Source: Mesorhizobium sp. RMAD-H1
GTDB lineage: Bacteria > Pseudomonadota > Alphaproteobacteria > Rhizobiales > Rhizobiaceae
DNA: 64,000 nucleotides
Direction: 5' to 3'
Assembly (NCBI RefSeq): GCF_014191375.1
Contig: NZ_JACHWN010000010.1
Location: 62,001-126,000, forward strand
Both the position numbers and the translations under genes were made by a program. The number at the start of each line of letters is the position of its first letter. The stretch's first letter is position 1. Under the pieces are notes generated by a model. That model did not search any database and was not told where the DNA came from. It worked only from the letters and a program-made list of their open reading frames with translations. Positions 1 through 9,233 of this stretch are shown one piece after another.

Positions 1-882
1 GAACACGGCGACGAGCAGCGCGGCGATGAGGATGGCGATCCTGCCGGTGCTGGCCTGGTTCTCGCCGAGGGAGGAGCCGATGGTACGCTCTTCAAGAACC
101 GTGACGGGAGCCGGGAGCGCACCCGCGCGCAGCACCACGGCAAGATTGCTCGTGCTCTGCAGGTCGAACCCGCCGGAGATCTGAAGCTCCCCTCCGCCTA
201 TCGGCTCGCGGATGACCGGCGCAGCGATCACCTGATTGTCGATCAGGAGGGCGAGCGGCTTGCCGATATTGGCCGCCGTCGCTTCCGCCAGGCGCTGTTT
301 GCCCGCGGCATCGAGCGTGATGGTGATAATGGGCTCCTGCGAGCCAGTGTCGACGCCAGCCTCGGCATTGATGATGTTCCTGCTGGAAACGATCGCCTCA
401 TTCCGCACGAGATAGCCGACCGGCGGATCATCGGCTGAATAGACGACTTCGGACCCCGCCGGCGGCGTACCGGCGATCGCCTGGTCCACCGGCATGGAGT
501 CGTCGACCAGGTGGAAGGACAGATCGCCCCCCACGCTGAGGATGTCCTTGAGGAGCTGGGCGTCGTAAAGCCCCGGCACCTCGACCTCGATCTTGTCCCT
601 GCCCCGTTTCTCGACGAGCGGATTGTCGTAGCCGAGTTCGGCGAGGCGCCGCTTCATGATCGCGACGGCGGCGTCGGTCTTGGCGGTTTCTTCAGGGGGC
701 AATTGCAGGAGCAACCGCGATCCGCCGGCCAGGTCGAGCCCCAGCGCCACCTGGCGCTTCGGCAGCCAGTCCGGCAAGCCGGCGAGCTGTTTCTGCGACA
801 GCAGGCTGGGAAGCGCCAGAAGCACCCCCGCCGCCACGATCAACCAGATGAGAACCGACTTCCAGCGCGAGAAATAGAGCAT
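1..882 (-). CDS. secD: Protein translocase subunit SecD (or SecDF fusion), 3' end outside window
   Basis: Inner-membrane component of the Sec export accessory complex, which uses the proton gradient to help release and pull exported proteins on the periplasmic side. Only the first 294 residues are visible and the frame runs off the left edge. Seen: a transmembrane segment at about residues 9-28, the conserved start of the periplasmic region (GLDLAGGSRLLLQ), and near the edge the SecD signature LPAPVTVLEERTIGSSLG followed by the second membrane segment. The ATG at 880-882 lies 83 bp downstream of yajC, the usual yajC-secD order. In many rhizobia SecD and SecF are one polypeptide; the window cannot show whether that is so here. 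Confidence 0.95.
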   Translation of the reverse strand, partial: MLYFSRWKSVLIWLIVAAGVLLALPSLLSQKQLAGLPDWLPKRQVALGLDLAGGSRLLLQLPPEETAKTDAAVAIMKRRLAELGYDNPLVEKRGRDKIEVEVPGLYDAQLLKDILSVGGDLSFHLVDDSMPVDQAIAGTPPAGSEVVYSADDPPVGYLVRNEAIVSSRNIINAEAGVDTGSQEPIITITLDAAGKQRLAEATAANIGKPLALLIDNQVIAAPVIREPIGGGELQISGGFDLQSTSNLAVVLRAGALPAPVTVLEERTIGSSLGENQASTGRIAILIAALLVAVF

Positions 883-965
883 CGGGTGCCAATCAGTCCG
901 GCCGTGCCGCGTCGGATGGATGATCCGGCGGCGGCACGTGCCTCAAGGAGAAGAAACCGCTGTGG

Positions 966-1301
966 TTACTTCTTGTTGTCGGCGATGGGCTCGCCCTTCA
1001 CCCGCACGTCGGTGACCAGTCCGCGCAGCACGCGCACCTTGACGCCGTCGGCGATCTCGACTTCAAGCTCATTGTCGTCGACGACCTTCGTCACCTTGGC
1101 GACCATGCCGCCGGCAATGATGGTATCACCGCGGCGGATCGCCTTCAGCATCTCCTCGCGCTTCTTCATCTGGTTGCGCTGGGGACGGATGATGAGGAAA
1201 TACATGATCACGAAGATCAGGATGAAAGGCAGGATGCTCATCAGGACATCCGGGCCGAACGGCGCGCCGCCGGGGGCCTGAGCGAAAGCCGGGGTAACCA
1301 T
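966..1301 (-). CDS. yajC: Preprotein translocase subunit YajC
   Basis: Small single-span inner-membrane protein that associates with SecDF. The 111-residue protein has a short periplasmic N-terminus, one membrane span at about residues 22-40 ending in the family motif IIRPQRNQMKKREEML, and a beta-rich cytosolic domain beginning GDTIIAGGMVAKV. Length and order match the family exactly. It is the first gene of the yajC-secD unit; its promoter must lie in the roughly 200 bp shared with the divergent DUF815 ATPase gene. Confidence 0.97.
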   Translation of the reverse strand: MVTPAFAQAPGGAPFGPDVLMSILPFILIFVIMYFLIIRPQRNQMKKREEMLKAIRRGDTIIAGGMVAKVTKVVDDNELEVEIADGVKVRVLRGLVTDVRVKGEPIADNKK

Positions 1302-1509
1302 GCGAAAACTCCTCTAGAAATTCATCGTGCAGGCATAATTAGTCCAGCGCAATACAATGGTTATCGCCTCAAAAGCAACCGGACAAAAAACTGCCGCACA
1401 CTTTTCGCGCTCCGGTCCGCATGATAAGCCATCGCCGCCGGCGCATGGAATGACAGGCATTTACGTGCCCCGGCCCGTGAATATCTCAAGCATAAGGCTA
1501 GGCATCGAG

Positions 1510-2373
1510 ATGACGACTGAAGATTTGCTGTCGCAGAAGCTGGACCGGTTGATCGCTGTCCTGGAGCGCATCGCGCCGCCTGCGGCCAAGCCTGCCGACC
1601 TGACGGCTGCCGATTGCTTCGTCTGGGATCCCGCCCGCCTGACGCTCGATCCCGTCACCCGGGTCAATCGTGTCGACATCTCGCTCATCCAGGGCGTCGA
1701 CAATGTGCGCGATATCCTCCTCGACAACACCCGCCGCTTCGCCGACGGGCTGCCGGCCAACAACGTGCTCCTCTGGGGTGCGCGCGGCATGGGCAAATCC
1801 TCCCTGGTGAAGGCCGTCCAGGCCACCGTCAACGAGGAAAAACCTGCTCAGCCACCGCTCAAGCTGATCGAGATCCACCGCGAGGACATCAACAGCCTGC
1901 CCACGCTGATGAACAGCATCAAGGAGAGCGAATACCGCTTCATCCTGTTCTGCGACGATCTCTCCTTCGACCATGACGACACTTCCTACAAGTCGCTGAA
2001 AGCGGCGCTGGAGGGCGGCGTGGAAGGCAGGCCGGCGAACGTCATCTTCTATGCCACGTCGAACCGCCGCCATCTCCTGCCGCGCGACATGATCGAGAAC
2101 GAGCGCTCCACCGCCATCAATCCGTCGGAAGCGGTGGAGGAGAAGGTTTCCCTCTCCGACCGTTTCGGCCTCTGGCTCGGCTTCCATAAATGCAGCCAGG
2201 AGGATTATCTCGCGATGGTCGACGGTTACGCGAAATATTTCGGTCTCCATTATGAAGAGCAGAAACTTCACGCCGAAGCGCTGGAATGGGCCACCACCCG
2301 CGGCAACCGTTCCGGTCGCGTCGCCTGGCAGTTCATCCAGGATCTCGCAGGGCGGCTGGGCAAGGCGATCTGA
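1510..2373 (+). CDS. DUF815-family P-loop ATPase
   Basis: A cytosolic AAA-like ATPase of the DUF815 family, widespread in alphaproteobacteria and of unproven function. Seen: Walker A GARGMGKSS at about residues 90-98, Walker B FILFCDDLSF at about 143-152, and a sensor-like YATSNRRHLLP stretch, all typical of the family. The start chosen is the ATG giving MTTEDLLSQKL (287 aa). The frame stays open 51 codons upstream to 1357, but that stretch is low-complexity and does not resemble the family N-terminus. Transcribed away from yajC and convergent with nlpD across a shared terminator. Confidence 0.9.
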   Translation: MTTEDLLSQKLDRLIAVLERIAPPAAKPADLTAADCFVWDPARLTLDPVTRVNRVDISLIQGVDNVRDILLDNTRRFADGLPANNVLLWGARGMGKSSLVKAVQATVNEEKPAQPPLKLIEIHREDINSLPTLMNSIKESEYRFILFCDDLSFDHDDTSYKSLKAALEGGVEGRPANVIFYATSNRRHLLPRDMIENERSTAINPSEAVEEKVSLSDRFGLWLGFHKCSQEDYLAMVDGYAKYFGLHYEEQKLHAEALEWATTRGNRSGRVAWQFIQDLAGRLGKAI

Positions 2374-2388
2374 TTTGCCTTCAAACTG

Positions 2389-2417
2389 AAAAAGCCCGCG
2401 ATGTCGCGGGCATTTTT
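2389..2417. terminator. Bidirectional rho-independent terminator
   Basis: Perfect inverted repeat GCCCGCGA-TG-TCGCGGGC (2394-2411) flanked by AAAAA on the left and ATTTTT on the right, so it works as an intrinsic terminator on both strands. It sits between the convergent DUF815 gene (ends 2373) and nlpD (ends 2439). Confidence 0.92.
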
Positions 2418-2438
2418 CTCTTTCATCGTCTGTCGGAA

Positions 2439-3944
2439 CTATGATTCCAGATATTTCGTCGGATTGACGGGCGCGGAATTCTTGCGCACCTCGAAGTGCA
2501 GCTTCGGCGACTTGGCGTTGCCGCTCATGCCGGAACGGGCGATCTCCTCACCGCGGCGCACCTTCTGCCCGCGCTGGACGAGGATCTTGCTGTTGTGGCC
2601 ATAGACCGTCACCAGCCCGTCTTCGTGGCGCACCAGCACCGTGTTGCCGAACTCCTTCAGCCCGTCGCCGGCATAGATGACGACGCCGTTCTCGGCCGCC
2701 TTCACCGGCGTGCCCTCGGGCACCATGATGTCGATGCCATCATTGACGGAAGTACCCTCACGCTGGCCGAAGCTCGAGAGCACGCGGCCGCGCACCGGCC
2801 AGCGCATCTGCGAGATCCCGGTCGCGGACGGCGCTGCGGCCACGTCCTTTTCCGCTTCCTCGATGACCTTGTTGTTCGCCTGCGGCGGCGTGTAGGGCTT
2901 TGCGCCTTCGGCAGCCGGTTGCTGTGCCGGCGGCGTCGAGCCGGTATTGACCTGGTCAACCTTCGGAGCGCTCGCCACCTGTGTGGCGCCGCCAGCCGCT
3001 CCCGGAATGATCAGCGACTGGCCGACGCGGATCGCGCCATTGGCCAGTCCGTTGGCCTTCTTGATGGCATCCACCGACGCGCCGGTCTTCTGCGAGATGC
3101 CATAGAGCGAATCACCGCTCTGCACCGTATAGGTGCCGCCGGATGCCGGGGGCGTCGCCGTCTTCGGCGCAGTGGCGGCCGAGGCGGTCGCGCCGGCCTG
3201 CTTTTCCTTGATCGTCGGCGTCTGCGGCAGGATTGCCACGTCGCTGTTCGCCGGACGGTTGTTCGGCGCCTGCGGATTCTGCGGCAATTGTCCGAGCACC
3301 TTCTCCGGCTCACCCCGGCCGGCAGGCGCGGGCCTGGGATCATTGGCGGCGACGACCGTGCCGGAGGCCCCGGGGATCCGCAGCTTCTGCCCGGCCTGTA
3401 TCCTGTTGGCGTCGGTTATGCCGTTGGCCTGCATGATCGCGTTGGGCGACACGCCGGTGCGGCGCGCAATGCCGAAAAGCGATTCGCCGGGCTGGACGAC
3501 AACGAGGTTTTCACCCGAAGCGGCGACCGGCGCGGGATTGGCGGATGCGACCTGCTGCCCGGTTGCCGCCGGGCGGACAACCCTCGGCTCCGCCGCGACA
3601 GGCGCCGGGGCGGGCTGCGCGTTGGAAGCGCTGGCCACAGGAGCGGATGATACAGGCGGCAGATTGCTGCGCTGGACACCCCCGCCCTGCGTGACAGGCG
3701 TGACCGCACCGCGATTGACGGAGCCGGTATAGCCGCCATCCACGGGAGCGGCGGCCGCCTGCGGATAAGGCTGGGCCGCCGGCCTGTTGATCATCGACCG
3801 CTGGTTGGATGTCGATCCCGTATAGATGCCGTCGGTGAAACGCATCGTATCGGCGCTGCAGCCTGCGCCGAAGCCGGCGATCAGAATGATTGCGGCATTC
3901 CGCAAAAGCCGCTGGGACGCCCGGTCCAAAACCCTGAAACGCAT
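2439..3944 (-). CDS. nlpD: NlpD/DipM-like lipoprotein: LysM, LysM, degenerate M23 (LytM)
   Basis: Envelope lipoprotein of the LytM-factor type that activates septal amidases rather than cutting peptidoglycan itself. Seen: hydrophobic N-terminus with lipobox GAGC, an Ala/Pro-rich linker, LysM 1 (VVQPGESLFGIARRTG), LysM 2 (YTVQSGDSLYGISQKTG) and a C-terminal M23 domain. The M23 metal ligands are changed: the HxxxD position reads NDGID and the HxH position reads KLH, as expected for an amidase activator. The start is the ATG at 3942-3944, which has GGACGGG just upstream; an in-frame ATG at 3959 is possible. Last gene of the serS-surE-pcm-nlpD run. Confidence 0.92.
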   Translation of the reverse strand: MRFRVLDRASQRLLRNAAIILIAGFGAGCSADTMRFTDGIYTGSTSNQRSMINRPAAQPYPQAAAAPVDGGYTGSVNRGAVTPVTQGGGVQRSNLPPVSSAPVASASNAQPAPAPVAAEPRVVRPAATGQQVASANPAPVAASGENLVVVQPGESLFGIARRTGVSPNAIMQANGITDANRIQAGQKLRIPGASGTVVAANDPRPAPAGRGEPEKVLGQLPQNPQAPNNRPANSDVAILPQTPTIKEKQAGATASAATAPKTATPPASGGTYTVQSGDSLYGISQKTGASVDAIKKANGLANGAIRVGQSLIIPGAAGGATQVASAPKVDQVNTGSTPPAQQPAAEGAKPYTPPQANNKVIEEAEKDVAAAPSATGISQMRWPVRGRVLSSFGQREGTSVNDGIDIMVPEGTPVKAAENGVVIYAGDGLKEFGNTVLVRHEDGLVTVYGHNSKILVQRGQKVRRGEEIARSGMSGNAKSPKLHFEVRKNSAPVNPTKYLES

Positions 3945-4168
3945 GTTCAACCCGTCCATACTCGATACTCGAAGTATGGTGATTAAAACGCGTTAATCTT
4001 ACTTGCTGGTTAAAACAAATGAATTTTGTCGCAAAGATTCACCAAACGGATACCATAACAGCGCCGCGCGACCTTTTCGGACGCATAAAGGACGCCGTTA
4101 ATTTTTGGATCCGTGCATCGTGCCTTGCGAAAACCGATACGGATTTTCGAGCCGATGCGTCGGGCAAA

Positions 4169-4822
4169 TCACAGGACCGCGGCGACGCCTTCGATCAGGG
4201 GCTGATAACGCACGAGCATCAGATCCTCGCGTTCGAACCGGCTGCCTATCTTTGCCAGACGGCAGACCACCTGCTGCCCGTCTCCCGGCCCGATCGGCGC
4301 GATCATCACGCCGTTGCTGGCCAGCAGATCGACGAAATGGCGTGGCAGGCTCTCGAAAGCCGGCCAGACGATGATCCGGTCGAACGGTCCGGCGCCCGGA
4401 GGGCCGTGCCGCCCATCGGCCTGCATGACGACGACATTCTCGATCTTCAGCGCCTGCAGCCGCTGCCGCGCCTGGTCGACAAGCGTCTTGTAGCGATCGA
4501 CCGTCGTGACGCGGCCACCGAGCCGGCCCATGATGCAGGCCGTATAGCCGGAGCCGGTGCCGATCTCCAGCACCCGGTGCCCCTCCTCGACATTGAGCGC
4601 CGAGAGGAGCCGGGCCTGATCGTCGAGCCCTTCGATATACTCGCCGCAGTCGAGCGGAATGGTGCGGTTCTTGTAGGCGACATCCGCCCACAGACCGTTG
4701 ACGAAGCCGCGCCGGGGCGTCGCCTCGATGGCGCTGAAAAGACGGGGGTCGTTCATCCCGCGCCCACGCATCCTGAGCACGAAGGCGGCGAAATCCTCCC
4801 GCTCCGACAATTTTGGCGTCAT
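4169..4822 (-). CDS. pcm: Protein-L-isoaspartate O-methyltransferase
   Basis: Repairs age-damaged proteins by SAM-dependent methylation of L-isoaspartyl residues. The 217-residue protein carries the PCMT pattern: the substrate loop preceding the SAM site ([12 protein letters not shown]), SAM motif [17 protein letters not shown] at about residues 83-98, and [14 protein letters not shown] after the strand that follows. The start is the ATG overlapping the surE stop by four bases, implying translational coupling. surE-pcm-nlpD is the classic order in proteobacteria (in E. coli followed by rpoS, which is absent here as expected for an alphaproteobacterium). Confidence 0.95.
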   Translation of the reverse strand: MTPKLSEREDFAAFVLRMRGRGMNDPRLFSAIEATPRRGFVNGLWADVAYKNRTIPLDCGEYIEGLDDQARLLSALNVEEGHRVLEIGTGSGYTACIMGRLGGRVTTVDRYKTLVDQARQRLQALKIENVVVMQADGRHGPPGAGPFDRIIVWPAFESLPRHFVDLLASNGVMIAPIGPGDGQQVVCRLAKIGSRFEREDLMLVRYQPLIEGVAAVL

Positions 4823-5589
4823 GGGGCTTGCGTACCCAGAACGTCGGCAAGAGCCGCCCGGCTCTTGTGCGCGGTCAGGTCGAGCTGCAGCGGCGTGACG
4901 GAAATGGCATCCGCCCGGATCGCCGCCACGTCGCTGTCGGCGGCGACATCCGCTTTGCCGCGGCCGAAGCGCAGCCAGAAATAGGGAAAGCCCCGTGCGT
5001 CCCGGCGCTCGTCGATCGAGGCCTCGTGCGAAAGCTTGCCCTGGACGGTCACACGCGTGCCCGTCACGGCATTCGGCGCGCAATTGGGGAAGTTGACGTT
5101 CAGGAGAACGTCTTTCGGCATGTCCGCCTTGATCAGCTGCCTGATGAGGTCGGGCGCGCATGTCTCCGCCGTCTCCCACGGCACGATGCGGTGGCCATCC
5201 TCGAACTCATATTCCTGGGAAAGCGCGATGGCGCGGATGCCCAGAAGCGTCCCCTCGATGGCGCCGGCCACCGTGCCGGAATAGGTCACGTCATCGGCGA
5301 TATTGGCGCCGGAATTGACGCCCGAGAGCACGAGGTCGGGCGGCTCGGGCAGGATTCTGCGCACGCCCATGATGACGCAGTCGGTCGGCGTGCCGCGCAG
5401 CGCATAATGACGGTCGTCGATCTTGCGCAGGCGCAGCGGCTCCGAAAGGGTCAGGGAATGCGCCAGTCCACTCTGGTCCGTTTCCGGTGCGACCACCCAG
5501 ATATCGTCGGAAAGCCGCCTTGCGATCCGCTCCAGAACCGCTAGCCCTTCCGCGTGGATCCCGTCGTCATTGGTCAGGAGAATGCGCAA
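4819..5589 (-). CDS. surE: 5'/3'-nucleotidase SurE
   Basis: Metal-dependent nucleoside monophosphate phosphatase. The 256-residue protein begins [16 protein letters not shown], the hallmark metal-binding TNDDG loop, followed by the [10 protein letters not shown] motif and [22 protein letters not shown], which form the active site. Length is normal. Overlaps pcm by 4 bp (ATGA) and begins 30 bp after the serS stop, so it sits inside the long leftward operon. Confidence 0.97.
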   Translation of the reverse strand: MRILLTNDDGIHAEGLAVLERIARRLSDDIWVVAPETDQSGLAHSLTLSEPLRLRKIDDRHYALRGTPTDCVIMGVRRILPEPPDLVLSGVNSGANIADDVTYSGTVAGAIEGTLLGIRAIALSQEYEFEDGHRIVPWETAETCAPDLIRQLIKADMPKDVLLNVNFPNCAPNAVTGTRVTVQGKLSHEASIDERRDARGFPYFWLRFGRGKADVAADSDVAAIRADAISVTPLQLDLTAHKSRAALADVLGTQAP

Positions 5590-5619
5590 TCCCAGTTCCT
5601 TTCTGGCTTCACACCGCCT

Positions 5620-6903
5620 TCATTCCGGCTTTTCGATTTTGGTGAGACCGCCCATGTAAGGAAGAAGAGCTTCAGGAATGGTTACGCTGCCATCCTCTTC
5701 CTGATAATTTTCCAGGATCGCGATCAACGCCCGGCCGACCGCCACGCCGGAGCCGTTGAGCGTATGGACGAAGCGCGTCGCCTTCTCGCCTTCCGGGCGA
5801 TAGCGCGCGTTCATGCGGCGCGCCTGGAAATCACCGCAGACGGAGCAGCTCGAAATCTCGCGATAGGTGTTCTGCCCCGGCAGCCAGACCTCGATGTCAT
5901 AGGTCTTCTGCGCGCCGAAGCCCATGTCGCCGGTGCACAGCACCACGGTGCGGAACGGCAGGCCGAGGCGCTTCAGCACCTCTTCGGCGCAGGCGGTCAT
6001 CCGCTCATGCTCGGCGATCGAGCTCTCGGCATCGGTGATCGACACCATCTCGACCTTCATGAACTGGTGCTGGCGCAGCATGCCGCGCGTATCCCGCCCC
6101 GCCGAGCCTGCTTCCGAGCGGAAGCACGGCGTAAGCGCCGTCATGCGGATGGGTAGCTCTTTCAGATCAAGGATTTCCTCGCGCACCAGATTGGTGAGCG
6201 GCACCTCGGCGGTGGGAATGAGCCAGCGCCCGTCCGTGGTGCGGAACAGATCATCGGTGAATTTCGGCAATTGTCCCGTGCCGAACATGGCCGGATCGTT
6301 GACCAGCAACGGCGGCACGACCTCCATATACCCATGCTCAGTCGTATGCAGGTCGAGCATGAACTGGCCGAGCGCGCGTTCCAGCCGCGCGAGCTGGCTT
6401 TTCAGAACCGTGAAGCGGCTGCCTGAAAGCTTGGCGGCGCGCTCGAAATCCATGTAGCCCATGGCTTCGCCGATCTCGAAATGCTCCTTCGGCTGAAAGG
6501 CGAAATTGCGGATATTGCCGACGCGCCTCACCTCGACATTGTCCGCCTCGTCCTTGCCTTCCGGCACGTCGTCGAGCGGCAGGTTCGGGATGACGGCGAG
6601 CGCATCCGCCAGTTCCTTGTCGAGGCGGCGCTCCTCTTCCTCGGCAGTCTGCAGGAAGGTCTTGAGATCGGCGACCTCGGCCTTCAGCTTCTCGGCGGTG
6701 GCGCTGTCCTTCTCGGCCATCGCCTTGCCGATTTCCTTGGAGGCAGCATTGCGGCGCTCCTGCGCCTGCTGCACCCGGCCGACATGCTGGCGCCGCTTCT
6801 CATCAAGCGCGATCAGCCCGGAAGACAGGGGTTCCATGCCGCGTTTGGCAAGGGCGTCGTCGAACGCTTCAGGGTTTTCGCGTATCCATTTGATGTCAAG
6901 CAT
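5620..6903 (-). CDS. serS: Serine--tRNA ligase
   Basis: Class II aminoacyl-tRNA synthetase charging tRNA-Ser. The 427-residue protein has an N-terminal two-helix coiled-coil arm (about residues 30-110, rich in K/E/A), motif 2 ([19 protein letters not shown]), the SerRS element [14 protein letters not shown] and motif 3 ([16 protein letters not shown]). The start giving [12 protein letters not shown] matches the family; the frame is open 12 codons further upstream but that extension is not family-like. Placed between tatC and surE. Confidence 0.98.
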   Translation of the reverse strand: MLDIKWIRENPEAFDDALAKRGMEPLSSGLIALDEKRRQHVGRVQQAQERRNAASKEIGKAMAEKDSATAEKLKAEVADLKTFLQTAEEEERRLDKELADALAVIPNLPLDDVPEGKDEADNVEVRRVGNIRNFAFQPKEHFEIGEAMGYMDFERAAKLSGSRFTVLKSQLARLERALGQFMLDLHTTEHGYMEVVPPLLVNDPAMFGTGQLPKFTDDLFRTTDGRWLIPTAEVPLTNLVREEILDLKELPIRMTALTPCFRSEAGSAGRDTRGMLRQHQFMKVEMVSITDAESSIAEHERMTACAEEVLKRLGLPFRTVVLCTGDMGFGAQKTYDIEVWLPGQNTYREISSCSVCGDFQARRMNARYRPEGEKATRFVHTLNGSGVAVGRALIAILENYQEEDGSVTIPEALLPYMGGLTKIEKPE

Positions 6904-6990
6904 GAGATAGAGCCGTAAGTGGAGTGAAATTAATTGCATAACAATGCCGGCAGGCCGGCATCCGGGACGCTGGAGACAGCGGACGAAGGA

Positions 6991-7818
6991 TCAGGATGCG
7001 GAGGAGATATTGCCCGCCGAATTCTTCTCGGCTTCGGCGAGTGCCCGTTTCCGCTCGATCATTCGCGCCGTCCAGATGGAAATCTCGTAGAGAAGGATGG
7101 TCGGCAAGGCAAGGCCGATCTGGCTCACCGGATCAGGCGGGGTCAGCACCGCCGCCACCACGAAGGCGATGACGATGGCGTATTTGCGCTTTTCCTTCAG
7201 CGCCTCGGAGGAGAGGAGCCCTGCCCGCACCAGAAGCGAGGAGACGACGGGCAGCTGGAATACCAGGCCGAAAGCGAAGATCAGCGTCATGATCAGGCTG
7301 AGATATTCCGAAACCTTCGGCAGAAGCGATATCTGCACCTCGCCGGCCCCGCCCGTCTGCTGCATGGCGAGGAAGAACCACATCACCATCGGCGTGAAGA
7401 AGCCATAGACCAGCGCGCCGCCAAGAAGGAACAGGATCGGCGAAGCGACGAGAAACGGCAGGAACGCCATGCGCTCATGCTTGTAGAGCCCCGGCGCCAC
7501 GAATTTATAGATCTGGGAGGCAATCACGGGAAAGGCGAGCACCACGCCGCCGAACATGGCGACCTTCACCTGGGTGAAGAAGAATTCCTGCGGCGCGGTA
7601 TAGATGAGCTCGGCTTTCGAGCGGTCCATGCCGGCCCAGTCGAGCGCCCACTGATAGGGAATGACCAGGAAGTTGAAGAGCTGCTTGGCGAAGGCGAAGC
7701 AGAGCACGAAAGCGATGAAAAACGCCAGGATCGCCCAGATCAAGCGGCGGCGCAGCTCGATCAGGTGCTCGATCAGCGGTGCCGAGCTCTGCTCGATTTC
7801 ATCCTGTTCGCTGGTCAC
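6991..7818 (-). CDS. tatC: Sec-independent protein translocase subunit TatC
   Basis: Six-span inner-membrane receptor for twin-arginine signal peptides. The 275-residue protein has the N-terminal LIEHLIELRRRLIW region and the conserved KFVAPGLYKHER loop with the glutamate needed for signal recognition. Hydrophobic segments follow, and TPPDPVSQIGLALP precedes the last pair of helices. Its start overlaps the tatB stop by 4 bp. Third gene of a complete tatABC operon. Confidence 0.97.
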   Translation of the reverse strand: MTSEQDEIEQSSAPLIEHLIELRRRLIWAILAFFIAFVLCFAFAKQLFNFLVIPYQWALDWAGMDRSKAELIYTAPQEFFFTQVKVAMFGGVVLAFPVIASQIYKFVAPGLYKHERMAFLPFLVASPILFLLGGALVYGFFTPMVMWFFLAMQQTGGAGEVQISLLPKVSEYLSLIMTLIFAFGLVFQLPVVSSLLVRAGLLSSEALKEKRKYAIVIAFVVAAVLTPPDPVSQIGLALPTILLYEISIWTARMIERKRALAEAEKNSAGNISSAS

Positions 7819-8369
7819 GCTTTTGATCCTGCATCGTCTGCTTTTGCTTTCGCTCTCGCCCGGGTCTTTGCGGCCGGTTTCCTGGCGGCCGTCTTTGCCG
7901 ATGCGCCGGGCGCCTTGACGGGCGCAAGCGCCTTTCCTGCCGGCTTATCCGCCACCGCTGCACCGGCTTTTGCCGTGGCAACCGCCTGAGGCGCGGCTTC
8001 GACCGGCGCATCGGCGGAAGGGACGGGCTCCGGCGGAGGCGGCGGAACCGGCGTCGCTGCCGGCGCCTCTGCGGCCTGGTTGAGGCTCGAGCGCAATTCC
8101 TCGCCGGCCGAGCGCAGGGGATCGAACACTTTCCTGATATCGCTGCGCGGATCGAGGCGGCGGGTATCCTCGACGACGTTCTTCACATCCTCGAGTTCGG
8201 CCTCCCTGAGCGCCTCGTCGAACTGGCGGCGGAACTCGTTTGCCGTCTTGCGCATCCTGCTCGTCGCCTGGCCAAATGCGCGGAGCATCCTCGGCAGGTC
8301 TTTCGGTCCGACGACCACGATCAGGACAATCGCGATCACCAGTATCTCGGACCAGCCGATGTCAAGCAT
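7815..8369 (-). CDS. tatB: Sec-independent protein translocase subunit TatB
   Basis: Partner of TatC in the substrate-receptor complex. The 184-residue protein starts MLDIGWSEILVIAIVLIVVVGPKDLP, a single membrane span followed by the conserved GPKDLPR hinge and an amphipathic helix (RMRKTANEFRRQFDEAL). The second half is a long Ala/Pro/Lys-rich tail, typical of rhizobial TatB and probably disordered. Overlaps tatC by 4 bp; tatA lies 59 bp upstream. Confidence 0.96.
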   Translation of the reverse strand: MLDIGWSEILVIAIVLIVVVGPKDLPRMLRAFGQATSRMRKTANEFRRQFDEALREAELEDVKNVVEDTRRLDPRSDIRKVFDPLRSAGEELRSSLNQAAEAPAATPVPPPPPEPVPSADAPVEAAPQAVATAKAGAAVADKPAGKALAPVKAPGASAKTAARKPAAKTRARAKAKADDAGSKA

Positions 8370-8428
8370 GATAGGCGGACTCCATACGCATCAGATGCCT
8401 CGCGGCATCCGCAGCAGCGGTATATTGA

Positions 8429-8650
8429 TCAGGACTTCGAGGTCTTCTTTACCGAAGAGACCGGGGTGTCGGGATTGTTGTCGATGGTCTTCGTTGTCTC
8501 GACCTGATCCTCTTCGTCCGTCATGCCCTTCTTGAAGTTCTTGATGCCCTTGGCCACATCACCCATCAGTTCGGGGATCTTGCCGCGGCCGAACAGCAGC
8601 AGCACGACGGCAAGCACGATCAGCCAGTGCCAGATTGAAAAACTACCCAT
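8429..8650 (-). CDS. tatA: Sec-independent protein translocase subunit TatA
   Basis: Pore-forming component of the Tat system. The 73-residue protein begins [20 protein letters not shown] and continues with [20 protein letters not shown], the TatA membrane span, hinge and amphipathic helix, then a short acidic and Ser/Thr-rich tail. The frame is open 28 codons further upstream, but the ATG at 8650 is the family start. First gene of tatABC. About 200 bp separate it from the upstream VOC gene, so a tat promoter could lie at 8651-8848. Confidence 0.96.
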   Translation of the reverse strand: MGSFSIWHWLIVLAVVLLLFGRGKIPELMGDVAKGIKNFKKGMTDEEDQVETTKTIDNNPDTPVSSVKKTSKS

Positions 8651-8848
8651 AACTTTCCTCTTGTTGCCGGATCGCGGGAAGCGAAAACCCAAACCCTTTT
8701 GCCGTGATTTAAGCGCTTTCTCCGCATCTTTCAAACGGAACTATATCCCGACCGGCGATATGCGGGAATTTTTTTCGGGACCTTGCGTCAGATTGACCGG
8801 GGCAACGCTCGCAAAACACCTGATTTCGAGGCGCTCCGCGGCGGCTTT

Positions 8849-9214
8849 TCATCCCGCGACTTCCATCAGTTCGATCCGGTTTCCGAACGGGTCCGATACA
8901 TAAGCGCGGCGATACCCTTCCAGCGGCTCGCCGTTCCCGCAAGGGAAACCCGCCGCGTCCAGGCGGGAGCACAGGCTTGCGAGATCATCGACGATGAAGG
9001 CCGGATGCGCTTTCGTGGCGGGGTGGAAATCGGCCTGCACGCCAAGATGCACGCGTACGTCCCCGGACTCGAACCAGCAGCCGCCGCGCCTTACCAGGTT
9101 TCCGGGCTTCGACACTTCGGTCATCCCCAATGCGCCGGCATAAGAGCGGCGCGCTGCGTCCTCCTCGCCTGCCGGCATCGCCAGTTGGACATGATCGATC
9201 CGCTTAAGGCCCAT
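8849..9214 (-). CDS. VOC-family (glyoxalase/bleomycin-resistance-like) protein
   Basis: A 121-residue protein of the vicinal-oxygen-chelate superfamily: LKRIDHVQLAMPAGEEDAAR at the start, FYxxxLG-like YAGALGMTEV, and the C-terminal YVSDPFGNRIELME motif with the usual metal-ligand glutamate. Substrate cannot be told from sequence; members include lyases, dioxygenases and resistance proteins. It sits between scpB and tatA, 19 bp beyond the scpB stop, and is likely co-transcribed with scpAB. Confidence 0.85.
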   Translation of the reverse strand: MGLKRIDHVQLAMPAGEEDAARRSYAGALGMTEVSKPGNLVRRGGCWFESGDVRVHLGVQADFHPATKAHPAFIVDDLASLCSRLDAAGFPCGNGEPLEGYRRAYVSDPFGNRIELMEVAG

Positions 9215-9233
9215 ATCCCGATCTCAAATCGGC

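Noticed and set aside
1357-1509. N-terminal extension of the DUF815 ATPase
   Set aside because: The extra 51 residues are low-complexity and do not resemble the family start; ATG 1510 fits better.
2496-3650. Rightward 384-residue frame over nlpD
   Set aside because: Antisense shadow; the leftward LysM/M23 gene is certain.
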